Assembly: GCF_000687555.1 (NCBI RefSeq)
Contig: NZ_JHWJ01000001.1
Span: 124,001 to 188,000 of the forward strand
Direction of reading: 5' to 3'
Length of the DNA stretch: 64,000 bases
From: [Clostridium] aerotolerans DSM 5434
GTDB lineage: Bacteria; Bacillota; Clostridia; Lachnospirales; Lachnospiraceae
Position numbers and translations under genes: made by a program. Numbering within the stretch: position 1 is the first letter of the stretch; each line of letters opens with the position of its first letter. The notes below the pieces were generated by a model. That model searched no databases and was not told the origin of the DNA. It saw only the letters and a list, made by a program, of their open reading frames with translations. Shown piece by piece: positions 27,598 through 37,835 of the stretch.

Positions 27598-28905
27598 ATG
27601 AAAACAATGGCCATAAAGTCTGTGAAGCTGCCGGCAGTGGGACAGAGAATTTACCGCTCTGTCTTCGGCGTTTGTTTATGTTTTGCTATTTATTATATTC
27701 GTGGAAAAGAAGGGATTCCCTTTTATTCTGCCCTTGCAGTACTGCAGTGTATTCAGCCATATAAGGAAAGCAGTACCCAGATGGCAAAGCAAAGGTGTTT
27801 TGGCACGTTTATCGGTGCCGCATGGGGACTTCTTTTGCTTCTTATCTTTGACTGGGGGGGAGGAATCTTTAGGGAAAGTGTATTCAGCTACCTAATGATT
27901 TCCCTGTTCACCGGGGTGGTTCTGTATACAACTGTTTTATTGAATAAAAAAGACACCTCTTATTTTTCCTGTGTGGTATTTTTAAGCATTACAGTGATGC
28001 ATATGGGAGACAGCAGTCCATTTTTGTTTGTTATGAATCGTGTGGCAGATACTTTGATAGGCGTGTTGATGGCAATCGTTGTAAATTTTGCACACTTACC
28101 CAGAAAAAAACAGCTGGATGTGTTATATGTTTCGGGGGTAGATGATACTTTGCTCACCAGGGAGGAAAAATTAACTCCTTACAGTAAGGTGGAATTAAAC
28201 CGGCTTCTTGATAATGGAATGAAATTTACGCTTTCCACTGGCAGAACACCGGCAACTTTGATGGAATCAGTCCGCGGAATCAATCTAAATTTACCGGTGA
28301 TTGTTATGGATGGAGCCGCACTTTATGATACCAAGGATAATTCCTATCTTTTGACATACGAATTGTCTTACGATCAGGCTGAGAAAATAATAAATTTGTT
28401 AAATGAAAATAATCTTAATTACTTTGCCAATGTAGTAATTGATGATTCCCTTATCATTTATTATGAGAAGCTGGATAATCTGGCAGAACAGGGCATCTAC
28501 CAGAAACTCAGAAAAGATCCTCTGCGCAATTACGTGAAAAGAAAGCTTCCCCAGTATGAGAATGTAGTTTATCTCATGGTGATCGATACTACAAAACAGA
28601 TCAAGGCGGCATATGAAAAGCTAATGAATCAGGATTGGTCCGGAGAACTGAAAATACGCACCTACGAGTCGAATGATTATCCCGGATTTTCTTATTTGAA
28701 AATATATCATAAGGAGGCAAATCGGGAACACATGCTAAAGCAGTTGAAAGCGATGTTGGACATGGAAAAAAGTGTGATCTTTGGAAGTATCCCTGAGCAA
28801 TGTGATATATTAATTGAAAATTCATCGAAGAATGATATGGTCAAAAGGTTGAAAAGAGAGTTTGAACCCATCCGTTTGTTTTCAGGAAAATCTGGAGAAC
28901 GTTAG
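27598..28905 (+). CDS. Aromatic-acid-exporter-like membrane domain fused to degenerate HAD domain
   Basis: Fusion of 435 residues. Residues 1 to about 165 form an ArAE/FUSC-like membrane domain with about five hydrophobic segments (YRSVFGVCLCFAIYY; TFIGAAWGLLLLLIF). From about 172 to the end is a Cof-type HAD hydrolase domain. Its motif I reads VSGVDDTLL: the nucleophilic aspartate is replaced by G180, while the second aspartate, D182, and T184 remain. Motif II (STGR) is present. Without the nucleophile the domain is unlikely to hydrolyse phosphate and may instead bind a ligand or regulate the channel; that is inference. GGAGG precedes the ATG. Confidence 0.75.
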   Translation: MKTMAIKSVKLPAVGQRIYRSVFGVCLCFAIYYIRGKEGIPFYSALAVLQCIQPYKESSTQMAKQRCFGTFIGAAWGLLLLLIFDWGGGIFRESVFSYLMISLFTGVVLYTTVLLNKKDTSYFSCVVFLSITVMHMGDSSPFLFVMNRVADTLIGVLMAIVVNFAHLPRKKQLDVLYVSGVDDTLLTREEKLTPYSKVELNRLLDNGMKFTLSTGRTPATLMESVRGINLNLPVIVMDGAALYDTKDNSYLLTYELSYDQAEKIINLLNENNLNYFANVVIDDSLIIYYEKLDNLAEQGIYQKLRKDPLRNYVKRKLPQYENVVYLMVIDTTKQIKAAYEKLMNQDWSGELKIRTYESNDYPGFSYLKIYHKEANREHMLKQLKAMLDMEKSVIFGSIPEQCDILIENSSKNDMVKRLKREFEPIRLFSGKSGER

Positions 28906-29089
28906 GGTATCATAATTATAAAAATACGTTCCAAGGATTAACTTCAATGAATATTGCATCTTTTATGATATACTGCATAATAATAACGTTTACACTGGAC
29001 TTACAACTATTATATAAAGATTTGCCAGTAGGCTTTATTTCTGATGAGAGTTGAATTATGAAATATTATGATAAAAAGAGGCATACGAG

Positions 29090-29632
29090 ATGGTGGAATT
29101 TATTACAAATATGGATTGGGCAATTTTATATTGGATTCGTGACACATTTACCTGTCCCGCATTGGATTATATCATGCCTAAGATAACGTCACTTGGAGAT
29201 AAAGGGTTTATCTGGATACTGACAGCATTCGTTTTGCAGTGTACAAAGGAAAATAGAAAGTACGGAATTACGCTGATTGCAGGACTTTTAGCAGGAGTTC
29301 TCTTTGGAAATGTGTTTCTTAAAAACCTAATAGAACGCTCCAGACCTAACTGGATTGATCAAACGATTACACTTTTAATAGCAAATCCAACGGACTTTTC
29401 ATTTCCGTCAGGGCATACGCTTTCCTCTGCCATTGCGGCAACGATACTTACGATGAGCAATAAGAAGTTTGGGTATATTGCCATTCCTTTAGCTTGTCTG
29501 ATTGCTTTTTCAAGGCTGTATCTATTTGTCCATTTTCCCAGCGACGTTCTGGCTGCTGCCCTGATTGGTTCTTTGATAGGAGCATTGGTTTTCATTGGTA
29601 TAAAACGTATAAGTAAAAATATAAAGGAGTAG
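29090..29632 (+). CDS. PAP2-family membrane phosphatase
   Basis: Integral membrane phosphatase of 180 residues with about five helices. All three signature motifs are present: KNLIERSRP, PSGH in FSFPSGHTLS, and SRLYLFVHFPSD. Such small PAP2 proteins often dephosphorylate undecaprenyl pyrophosphate or phosphatidylglycerophosphate; the substrate is not determined. It is a single-gene unit ended by a clear terminator. Confidence 0.88.
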   Translation: MVEFITNMDWAILYWIRDTFTCPALDYIMPKITSLGDKGFIWILTAFVLQCTKENRKYGITLIAGLLAGVLFGNVFLKNLIERSRPNWIDQTITLLIANPTDFSFPSGHTLSSAIAATILTMSNKKFGYIAIPLACLIAFSRLYLFVHFPSDVLAAALIGSLIGALVFIGIKRISKNIKE

Positions 29633-29651
29633 ATGGAAGGAGATTTATCAT

Positions 29652-29685
29652 AAAAACACAGAGTCAGGCATGCTCTGTGTTTTTT
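29652..29685 (+). terminator. Terminator after PAP2 gene
   Basis: AAAAACACAGAG and CTCTGTGTTTTTT form a perfect hairpin with a 9-base loop and T tail. Confidence 0.88.
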
Positions 29686-29705
29686 ATGTTTTTAATTTAT
29701 AGAAT

Positions 29706-29738
29706 CTTCATATAATTCCCATATAATTTTGCTAGACT
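29706..29738 (+). promoter_or_regulatory. Direct-repeat operator and promoter of two-component operon
   Basis: Two adjacent 11-bp repeats, CTTCATATAAT and TCCCATATAAT, lie upstream of TAGACT at 29733, and no good -35 is present. Head-to-tail 11-bp repeats next to a weak -35 are typical OmpR-family activator sites. The same arrangement precedes the vanW-like gene. Confidence 0.55.
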
Positions 29739-29783
29739 TGTTTATAGGAAGCTCAATAATAAATACAAAATAAGGAAGTCAAT

Positions 29784-30485
29784 ATGAAAAAGAACAGAAC
29801 CATCCTGATTGTGGATGATGAAGAAAAAATAGTGGAAGTATTACAGGCCTACTTAGAGAAAGCCGGATATGATATTCTTTGTGCTTATGACGGAGCAAAT
29901 GCCATGGAATTATTTCGGAATCATGACGTTTCTCTGGTTATCTTAGACCTGATGCTGCCGGATATTATGGGGGAACAGATCTGTCAGATGATTCGTATGA
30001 ATTCCAGGGTGCCTATTATTATGGTGTCCGCCAAGACGGAAGAGCAGGATCTGATTAAGGGACTGAAAGTAGGAGCGGACGATTATATCTTTAAACCCTT
30101 CAGCCCCAGAACGGTAGTCGCAAAGATTGAAGCCGTCTTAAGAAGAGTGGAAAGCGACCAGCTTACAGGCGTCCCTCTTTTCTTTCGTCAGGGAGAGCTG
30201 GTCATTGATTTTGAAAACCGGAATGTGAAAATCAGGGGAAGAGAAGCGGGGCTTACCCCTACGGAGTATAAAATATTCATTACCCTTGCCAAAGCCCCAA
30301 ACAGGACATTTACCAGAGAGCAGTTAATTACCTTTGCTCTTGATGATAATTTTGATGGTTATGACAGAAGTATAGATACTTATATTAAAAGCATTCGAAC
30401 AAAAATCGAAGACAACAGGAAAAAACCAGTTTATATTATTACAGTCCATGGTATGGGATATAAATTTGCCGGAGCAGAGCTATGA
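29784..30485 (+). CDS. OmpR-family response regulator
   Basis: Response regulator of 233 residues: receiver domain with DDEEK acidic pair, phospho-acceptor aspartate in LVILDLMLPD, and lysine in FKPF; C-terminal winged helix ending IYIITVHGMGYKFAG. It overlaps the sensor gene by 4 nt (ATGA). The shared 11-bp repeats suggest that it regulates itself and the downstream wall-protein genes. Confidence 0.93.
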   Translation: MKKNRTILIVDDEEKIVEVLQAYLEKAGYDILCAYDGANAMELFRNHDVSLVILDLMLPDIMGEQICQMIRMNSRVPIIMVSAKTEEQDLIKGLKVGADDYIFKPFSPRTVVAKIEAVLRRVESDQLTGVPLFFRQGELVIDFENRNVKIRGREAGLTPTEYKIFITLAKAPNRTFTREQLITFALDDNFDGYDRSIDTYIKSIRTKIEDNRKKPVYIITVHGMGYKFAGAEL

Positions 30486-31885
30486 AACTAACATTAAAAA
30501 ATACCTTAATTGTATCGTATTCAGCCATTGCACTGCTCATTATTTTAGCCCTCAGCATTATTTTTAATTTAACGGCTGACGATATTTTTGAACAGTATGC
30601 GAAAAAACAGCAAAGAAATCAGATGGAACAAATCAAGACCCAAATTGATGAGCTATATAATCCTAAAACAGGATTGTATGAAAAAGAAGGAATTGCAATC
30701 ATTGGCTACGCTGCCTTACAAAATGGATTAATTATTCATGTCCAGTCGACCAACAAAGAAATTGACTGGGATGCAAAAAGCCACAGGGCGGAAGAATGTA
30801 ACATCGTACTGAAGCATGCGGAAAATACCATGAATCAAAAATATCCCAATTTTAATGGGCGCTATTTAGAGGAAACCTTTACACTGAAAAACAATGGAAA
30901 AGTCACAGGAACGCTGAATATAGGGTATTATGGACCGTATTCCTTAAATGATCAGGAGCTGGGATTGATGAAAGATTTAAACAGCTCTCTTTTGTTTATG
31001 GGTGGTGCGGCTATTTTTCTTGTAATCGCACTGGGCTTTTTAATCGCGTGGATCGTTACAAAGCCCATTACAAGTGTAATCCACCTGGCTCAGAAAATTG
31101 CGGGAGGTGAATACGGGGAACAGACAAAAACCCATTCGCCTGTAGTGGAAACAAACAAATTGATTGATTCCATTAATGAGATGTCCAAGGCACTTGAAAT
31201 GGAGGAAAAGCAGAAACGACAGATCACTTCAGATGTAGCCCATGAGCTTCGTACTCCGCTTACTAATCTCCAAAGCCATATGGAGGCAATGATAGACGGT
31301 GTGTGGGAAGCCACGGAGAGTCGTCTGGTGAGCTGCCATGGGGAAATACTGCGTCTGGTAAAGATTGTGGACCAGCTGAAGGAACTTTATGATCTGGAGA
31401 ATCGAAATCAGATATTGGATAAAACAATGTTCGAATTTGAAGAAATGAATCAAAGTGTTTTCCGGGATTTTGAGTTAATGGCAAAAGAAAAGGAAATCAA
31501 TCTTCTCATGACAGTACCAGAAAAAACTCCTGTTTATGCAGATTATAATCGATTAAAGCAGTGCATGGTAAACCTTGTATCCAATGCACTCACCTACACC
31601 CCCAGGGGCGGAACGGTAACTGTGGAATATAAAAATGATGGAAATCAGATACGGATACTGGTACATGATACTGGAATCGGTTTTCCAGATGCAGATCTTC
31701 CATATCTGTTCGACCGATTTTACCGGGTGGATAAATCAAGAAGCAAGAAGACCGGAGGAATGGGAATTGGTTTATCCATTACAAAGGCTATCGTCGAAAA
31801 CCATGGTGGAAAAATTGTGGCTGAAAATGGTCCTGAAAAAGGCGCTGTTTTCACCATCATGTTACCATTCATGAAACATAGTTAA
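30482..31885 (+). CDS. Sensor histidine kinase
   Basis: Membrane sensor kinase of 467 residues: helix at about 10-30, an extracytoplasmic sensor region of around 130 residues, a second helix near 170-190, HAMP, H-box DVAHELRTPL, then N, G1 and G2 boxes (NLVSNAL, DTGIGF, GMGIGLSI). The signal is unknown. Its gene neighbours encode cell-wall proteins, so envelope stress is a reasonable guess. Confidence 0.93.
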   Translation: MKLTLKNTLIVSYSAIALLIILALSIIFNLTADDIFEQYAKKQQRNQMEQIKTQIDELYNPKTGLYEKEGIAIIGYAALQNGLIIHVQSTNKEIDWDAKSHRAEECNIVLKHAENTMNQKYPNFNGRYLEETFTLKNNGKVTGTLNIGYYGPYSLNDQELGLMKDLNSSLLFMGGAAIFLVIALGFLIAWIVTKPITSVIHLAQKIAGGEYGEQTKTHSPVVETNKLIDSINEMSKALEMEEKQKRQITSDVAHELRTPLTNLQSHMEAMIDGVWEATESRLVSCHGEILRLVKIVDQLKELYDLENRNQILDKTMFEFEEMNQSVFRDFELMAKEKEINLLMTVPEKTPVYADYNRLKQCMVNLVSNALTYTPRGGTVTVEYKNDGNQIRILVHDTGIGFPDADLPYLFDRFYRVDKSRSKKTGGMGIGLSITKAIVENHGGKIVAENGPEKGAVFTIMLPFMKHS

Positions 31886-31887
31886 AC

Positions 31888-31923
31888 AAACAGCATCGTC
31901 AGAACCATGACGGTGCTGTTTTT
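31888..31923 (+). terminator. Terminator after kinase gene
   Basis: CAGCATCGTCA and TGACGGTGCTG pair with one G-T, followed by TTTTTA. It leaves the vanW-like operon to its own promoter immediately downstream. Confidence 0.8.
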
Positions 31924-31924
31924 A

Positions 31925-31958
31925 TCCCCATAAAATCCCCATATTTGTGTGTTAGATT
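31925..31958 (+). promoter_or_regulatory. Direct-repeat operator and promoter of vanW-like operon
   Basis: TCCCCATAAAA and TCCCCATATTT are adjacent 11-bp direct repeats, followed by TAGATT at 31953. Geometry and sequence match the element at 29706-29738. Confidence 0.6.
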
Positions 31959-32006
31959 AAATAAGTGTCTGATATCGCCAATGCCGAAAAAGGGAGAGTG
32001 TTAACT

Positions 32007-33635
32007 ATGCGCCATAGAGGCGATGAAGGAAGAGAGAAGATAAGGAAACAGGATAAGATGGGAACGCGCAGGTCTTTAGCCAGAAAAAGATTTGCCATGC
32101 AGGCTTTATTATTTGGAGTAATATTCATGGGCTTAGCCGTTTTTGTGAGGGCTTCTGTTTCAAGGAATAAAAAGAAGACAGATGTGACAGTAACCAGTAC
32201 AATACAACAAAGTGTGAAAACCGTAGTGGAAACCGAGACAATAAGGGAGCCGTTAAAAGAAGTAAAGGTGGATGGTGTTTCCCTCACTGGGCTGAATAAA
32301 AAAGAGGCAAAAGAGGCATTGCTGAATAACTACTCGTGGAATATGAGACTTAACTATAAAGAACAGCCTTTCCTGTTAAGCAGTCCATTCTCCGGAATGA
32401 TTGATACGCTTTTAGAGGAAATTTATTCAAAGAATGAAGCCGGAGAGTATACGCTTAATTTGGCTGATGCGAAAGAAAACATAAGAACTCAGGTAAAAGA
32501 AGCAGCCTCCAAATGGAACCGGAAACCTTTAAATGCCCAGTTGACCGGGCGTGACCGGGACAATAATAAATGGATTTATTCCGATGGAGAAAATGGAATA
32601 AAGATTGATGAAGACAAGACAGTAGAGAAAATTATGAATCTTGTAAACCAGAAGAAATTCGAGGAAGAGGTGGAGGCCGAAGCACTACAGCAGCCACCAA
32701 ACCTGACCGCTTCTCAGGTAAAAGAAAAGTATCAGGTCATTGGCACATTTGAAACCGTTGCTACAAACAATGAAAACAGAAATAATAACATAAAGCTTGC
32801 CGTAAATGCGCTGGATGGGCTGGTCATATTTCCGGGAGAAGCATTTTCCTTTAATGAGACCACCGGAAACCGGACGATTGATCGTGGATATAAACCAGCC
32901 GGAGCCTATCGAAATGGTGAATTTGTTGAGGAGCCAGGCGGAGGCGTATGTCAGGTATCCTCCACCTTATATAATGCCATCATTCTAGCTGGAATTGCGA
33001 CTACAGAACGTCATCCTCACAGCTTTGAGCCGTCTTATGTAATACCGGGAGAGGATGCCATGGTAAGCTATGACGGTTATAGCGGGCCAGATCTTCGTTT
33101 TGTAAATAACAATACAACCTCCATGGCAATTAGAGCCGTTTTTAAAGATAAGAAAATAAGTATTTCTATTGTCGCAATCCCGATCTTAGAAAAGGGCACG
33201 ACAATCTCCATGCGTTCTGAGAAAGTAAAAGAGTATGATCCTCCCAAGCCCAATTACGAGGAAGATCAAACCCTGCAGCCTGACCAGGAGGTAGTGGTAA
33301 CACCAGGAGTAAAGGGGTCCACCTGGAAGACTTATTTAATCACATCAAAAGATGGAGCCGTAATAAAAGAAGTCTATTTTCATTCCAGCAATTATAAAGG
33401 AAAACCAGGTCTGGTAAAACGAAATACCACCGGTGTAGTAAAACCATCAGAAACGAAAAAGGCTGAAACAAAAGCGGCTGAGACAAAGAGAGAAGCTGAA
33501 AATAAAACAATACAGGAGACGGAGCAGATCATAGAAACGCCTCCATTTGTGGAAGCGGAAACCGAAAAAGCTATGGGTCCTGGCGGGACAGAAGCAACAG
33601 AGGGCAGAGAAAAATCAGCAGGCCCCGGAGTATAA
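32007..33635 (+). CDS. VanW-family cell-wall protein with G5-like region
   Basis: Membrane-anchored protein of 542 residues. One hydrophobic segment near residues 30-48 follows a very basic N-terminus. A peptidoglycan-binding-4 region comes next, then the VanW domain (IKLAVNALDGLVIFPGEAFSFNE; EPGGGVCQVSSTLYNA; RHPHSFEPSYV). A G5-like segment and a low-complexity Lys/Glu/Thr tail end the protein. The enzymatic role of VanW is unknown; it is not specific to vancomycin resistance in this family. ATG at 32007 is preferred over a GTG at 31965 that would lie next to the promoter and lacks a ribosome site. It is 30 bases before the NlpC/P60 gene. Confidence 0.85.
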   Translation: MRHRGDEGREKIRKQDKMGTRRSLARKRFAMQALLFGVIFMGLAVFVRASVSRNKKKTDVTVTSTIQQSVKTVVETETIREPLKEVKVDGVSLTGLNKKEAKEALLNNYSWNMRLNYKEQPFLLSSPFSGMIDTLLEEIYSKNEAGEYTLNLADAKENIRTQVKEAASKWNRKPLNAQLTGRDRDNNKWIYSDGENGIKIDEDKTVEKIMNLVNQKKFEEEVEAEALQQPPNLTASQVKEKYQVIGTFETVATNNENRNNNIKLAVNALDGLVIFPGEAFSFNETTGNRTIDRGYKPAGAYRNGEFVEEPGGGVCQVSSTLYNAIILAGIATTERHPHSFEPSYVIPGEDAMVSYDGYSGPDLRFVNNNTTSMAIRAVFKDKKISISIVAIPILEKGTTISMRSEKVKEYDPPKPNYEEDQTLQPDQEVVVTPGVKGSTWKTYLITSKDGAVIKEVYFHSSNYKGKPGLVKRNTTGVVKPSETKKAETKAAETKREAENKTIQETEQIIETPPFVEAETEKAMGPGGTEATEGREKSAGPGV

Positions 33636-33665
33636 CAGACATGGGAAAGGATCCAAAATACTACA

Positions 33666-35198
33666 ATGCTAAAAATCATCGAAAAATATAAAAAAGCTGT
33701 TGTCGTTGCGGGTATGATCGCAGTGTTAGCAGGAATCTACGGTATCATTATATCTAGTCAGAGACTGGGCTTTGGCCCGGAACAGAAAAAAGAGGCCTTA
33801 GCTCTACAAAAAAATGAGCCGGATATCAATTTAAAGGCAGAAAACAAAGCCACACCGTCTGAAGCAGAAGGTAAGGAAACTCCGGATTCCCAGCCAATAC
33901 CGGAATACTTCAAAGAGGGTGTGGAGCACCCTTATGTTGCAACCATACAGGAACGGTTGATGGAACTGGGATTTATGGAAAATGATGAACCGACTTCCTT
34001 CTACGGCCCCGTAACAGTCAGTGCCGTAAAGATATATCAAAGGCAGAATAATCTTGTTCAGGACGGAGTGGTGGGACCAGAGACATTGGCAATCCTTCTT
34101 TCCGATGAGGCAAAATATTATGCCGTCTCTCTGGGAATATCAGGCGATGACGTTAAAAGGATTCAAAACAGACTTTATGAGTTAGGTTATCTTATGAATA
34201 AAGAAAATGTTAACGGCGAATTTGATGCGACCACAGAAAAAGCAGTCATTAAATTGCAGGAATTAAATCAGTTATCTGTGGACGGTAAAGTAGGCAGGCA
34301 GACAATGAACTTGCTTTACAGTGAAGAGATTAAGCCCAATTTTTTAACCTATGGAGAAAATAATGACATAGTACTTTCTGCCCAGAAACAATTAAAGGGA
34401 TTGGGGTATCTGACTACCATACCGGATGGTAATTATGGCAAGGATACGGTGATGGCCGTAAAACAGTTTCAGGCAAGAAATGATCTTGTCGTAGACGGTT
34501 ACCTGGGACCTTCCACAAGAGTTGCCCTGGAAAATGGAGAGGCAAGACCTAACGGTCTGGTGCTTGGAGAACAGGGAGAAAGTGTAAAAAGAGTTCAGGA
34601 GCTTTTAAATAAATATGGATATTTGTCCTCTTCCAATGCGACTGGATATTTTGGAGAAATCACCGAGCAGGCAGTAAAAACCTTTCAGTCAGATAATGGT
34701 CTTACCCCAGATGGGTCCGTAGGTGTGCAGACACTTTCCTACCTCTCTGGTGATAAGAGCGTGAAAGGCAAAACCGGGGGAGCTGCTGGCAGCAAAAAGC
34801 CCGACACAGACAAAAGCGGTGGCGGTTCGGTAAATGGTAATGTGAATGCACTAATTAATATCGCATCTACTAAAGTGGGCTCGAAGTACGTATGGGGATC
34901 CAAAGGGCCTGGTTCCTTTGACTGTTCTGGTTTTGTGTATTGGTGTTTGAATCAAATTGGAGTAAGACAGAGCTATCTCACTTCAAGCGGCTGGAGAAAT
35001 ATGGGAAAATATAAACGCATCTCAAATTATGAAAATATAAAACCTGGAGATATCATTGTGGAAAAGGGACATATGGGAATTGCGGCAGAAGGAGGCATGG
35101 TAATTGATGCTTCATCCGGCAATGGAAAGGTAGTCCATCGGAAACGTTCTGCCTGGTGGAAAAGCAATTTTATCGTAGCCTGGAGAATCTTTGAATAG
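33666..35198 (+). CDS. Peptidoglycan-binding NlpC/P60 endopeptidase
   Basis: Exported wall hydrolase of 510 residues. An N-terminal hydrophobic segment (AVVVAGMIAVLAGIYGIII) acts as signal anchor. Four PG_binding_1 repeats fill about 85-360, each with the pattern L...GY......G..D..T..AV..FQ. A Gly/Ser linker precedes the NlpC/P60 domain, with catalytic C420 in FDCSGFV and H469 in KGHMGIA. It should cut peptide stems in the septum or side wall. It is co-transcribed with the vanW-like gene. Confidence 0.92.
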   Translation: MLKIIEKYKKAVVVAGMIAVLAGIYGIIISSQRLGFGPEQKKEALALQKNEPDINLKAENKATPSEAEGKETPDSQPIPEYFKEGVEHPYVATIQERLMELGFMENDEPTSFYGPVTVSAVKIYQRQNNLVQDGVVGPETLAILLSDEAKYYAVSLGISGDDVKRIQNRLYELGYLMNKENVNGEFDATTEKAVIKLQELNQLSVDGKVGRQTMNLLYSEEIKPNFLTYGENNDIVLSAQKQLKGLGYLTTIPDGNYGKDTVMAVKQFQARNDLVVDGYLGPSTRVALENGEARPNGLVLGEQGESVKRVQELLNKYGYLSSSNATGYFGEITEQAVKTFQSDNGLTPDGSVGVQTLSYLSGDKSVKGKTGGAAGSKKPDTDKSGGGSVNGNVNALINIASTKVGSKYVWGSKGPGSFDCSGFVYWCLNQIGVRQSYLTSSGWRNMGKYKRISNYENIKPGDIIVEKGHMGIAAEGGMVIDASSGNGKVVHRKRSAWWKSNFIVAWRIFE

Positions 35199-35208
35199 AT
35201 GTTTTGGG

Positions 35209-36687
<1,479 letters not shown>

Positions 36688-36729
36688 AAGTGTACAAAAT
36701 GTACGGAAGATTATTAGTTAAAATACCGA

Positions 36730-36758
36730 TTGTTTTAAAAACACTCCTGTGATAAGAT
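36730..36758 (+). promoter_or_regulatory. Promoter upstream of licT
   Basis: TTGTTT, 17-bp spacer, TAAGAT. Transcription would begin just before the RAT element. An 11-bp repeat AACACTCCTGT/ACAGGAGTGTT spans 36739-36780, and its right arm overlaps the RAT. Confidence 0.6.
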
Positions 36759-36772
36759 GTAGTCAGTTTACA

Positions 36773-36801
36773 GGAGTGTTACTATTAAATTAGGCAAGTC
36801 T
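36773..36801 (+). promoter_or_regulatory. RAT antiterminator element before licT
   Basis: The 29-base stretch has GGAGTGTTACT at its left and AGGCAAGTCT at its right, close to the BglG/LicT ribonucleic antiterminator consensus (GGATTGTTACT...AGGCAAAACC). Its right part overlaps the left arm of the terminator at 36795, the normal mutually exclusive layout. Confidence 0.75.
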
Positions 36802-36834
36802 GCATCTGTTTTTTTGGTGCATACTTGTTTTTTT
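36795..36834 (+). terminator. Conditional terminator in licT leader
   Basis: CAAGTCTGCATC (36795-36806) pairs with GTGCATACTTG (36817-36827) and runs into seven T residues. LicT binding to the RAT would prevent it. Confidence 0.75.
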
Positions 36835-36894
36835 GTTTTTCAATATATCTGTAACGTTATGATTCATTTAAACAGTGAAATTGAGGATACTTTT

Positions 36895-37734
36895 ATGAAA
36901 ATGATTATTAAGCAGATATTAAATACAAATGCTGTGATATCCAACGATGAAAATGGACAGGATGTCCTGCTTCTTGGAAGCGGACTTGGATTTAAGAGCC
37001 GTAACGGAGACGCCATCGATCAGGAGCGGGTGGAAAAACAGTTTATCCTAAAAGATAAAAATCATAAAAGTCAGTTCCGTGAAATTTTAGATACCGTGCC
37101 CCAGGAATATATTATGGTGGCAGAGGATGTGATTGATTACGCCGTCCAGGTCTATGATATGACCCTCAATGAAACCATTCATATTTCCCTGGTCGATCAT
37201 ATTTACCATGCAGTTGAAAACTTTAAGCAGGGGTTTGTTGTACCGAATTCCATTCTTCATGATATCATACGATTCTATCCAGATGAATACAAGGTCGGAC
37301 AGAAGATGCTTGATTTGATCGAGGCGAAATTTGGTGACCGGTTATCCAATGATGAAGCAGGCTTTGTGGCCATGCATTTTGTAACGGCACGTCATAATCA
37401 AATAAGCGGAAATGCAAAAAAGATGATTGTTATGGTTAGTGAATTAAATGACCTTATTATGTCAGAGCTTAAGTTTCAGGCAAAAGAAGATTCGCTGCCC
37501 TACTACCGATATATGACCCATTTGAAATTCTTCGCACAGCGGGTCATGACAAAGTATTATTATAAAGAGCATGGCGGAGCACGTATGCTGGAGGAGCTTC
37601 TTAGAAACTACCCCGATGAATACCGCTGCAGCCAGAAGGTATGTAATTATATCGAAGAAAAGTATCATTACAAAGCAGGCCATGATGAATTAGTTTATCT
37701 GGCAGTTCATTTATCACAATTGAAAAACAGTTAG
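36895..37734 (+). CDS. licT: BglG/LicT-family transcription antiterminator
   Basis: Antiterminator of 279 residues: N-terminal RNA-binding CAT domain (MIIKQILNTNAVISNDENGQDVLLLGSGLGF) and two PRD domains carrying the PTS-phosphorylated histidines (e.g. SLVDHIYHAVENF and AMHFVTARHNQ). When beta-glucoside is absent, EII phosphorylates and inactivates it. ATG at 36895 gives the family length and has GAGGA upstream; the longer frame would read through the terminator. RAT elements precede both this gene and the EIIBC gene. Confidence 0.93.
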   Translation: MKMIIKQILNTNAVISNDENGQDVLLLGSGLGFKSRNGDAIDQERVEKQFILKDKNHKSQFREILDTVPQEYIMVAEDVIDYAVQVYDMTLNETIHISLVDHIYHAVENFKQGFVVPNSILHDIIRFYPDEYKVGQKMLDLIEAKFGDRLSNDEAGFVAMHFVTARHNQISGNAKKMIVMVSELNDLIMSELKFQAKEDSLPYYRYMTHLKFFAQRVMTKYYYKEHGGARMLEELLRNYPDEYRCSQKVCNYIEEKYHYKAGHDELVYLAVHLSQLKNS

Positions 37735-37737
37735 TTT

Positions 37738-37768
37738 GGCAGTGTTATGATTAAGTTCAGCAAAGCCT
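37738..37768 (+). promoter_or_regulatory. Second RAT element before EIIBC gene
   Basis: GGCAGTGTTATG on the left and CAGCAAAGCCT on the right match the LicT RAT pattern loosely, with the right part overlapping the following terminator stem. The gap between licT and the PTS gene is therefore also antitermination-controlled. Confidence 0.55.
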
Positions 37769-37808
37769 GGTTATTCTCTTTAATTAAAGGGGATAGCCAG
37801 GCTTTTTT
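37762..37808 (+). terminator. Conditional terminator between licT and EIIBC
   Basis: AAGCCTGGTTAT and ATAGCCAGGCTT form a strong stem extended inward, followed by TTTTTT. Confidence 0.8.
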
Positions 37809-37835
37809 GATAGAAAATAATAGGAGGAAATAAGT

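Noticed and set aside
27960-28157. Antisense frame across the membrane-HAD junction
   Set aside because: No start context or domain; the + strand frame is continuous across the junction, so the fusion is real and not two genes.
32007-33635. VanW as a member of the resistance cluster
   Set aside because: VanW-domain proteins are common wall proteins in clostridia, and this one is in a different operon with NlpC/P60.
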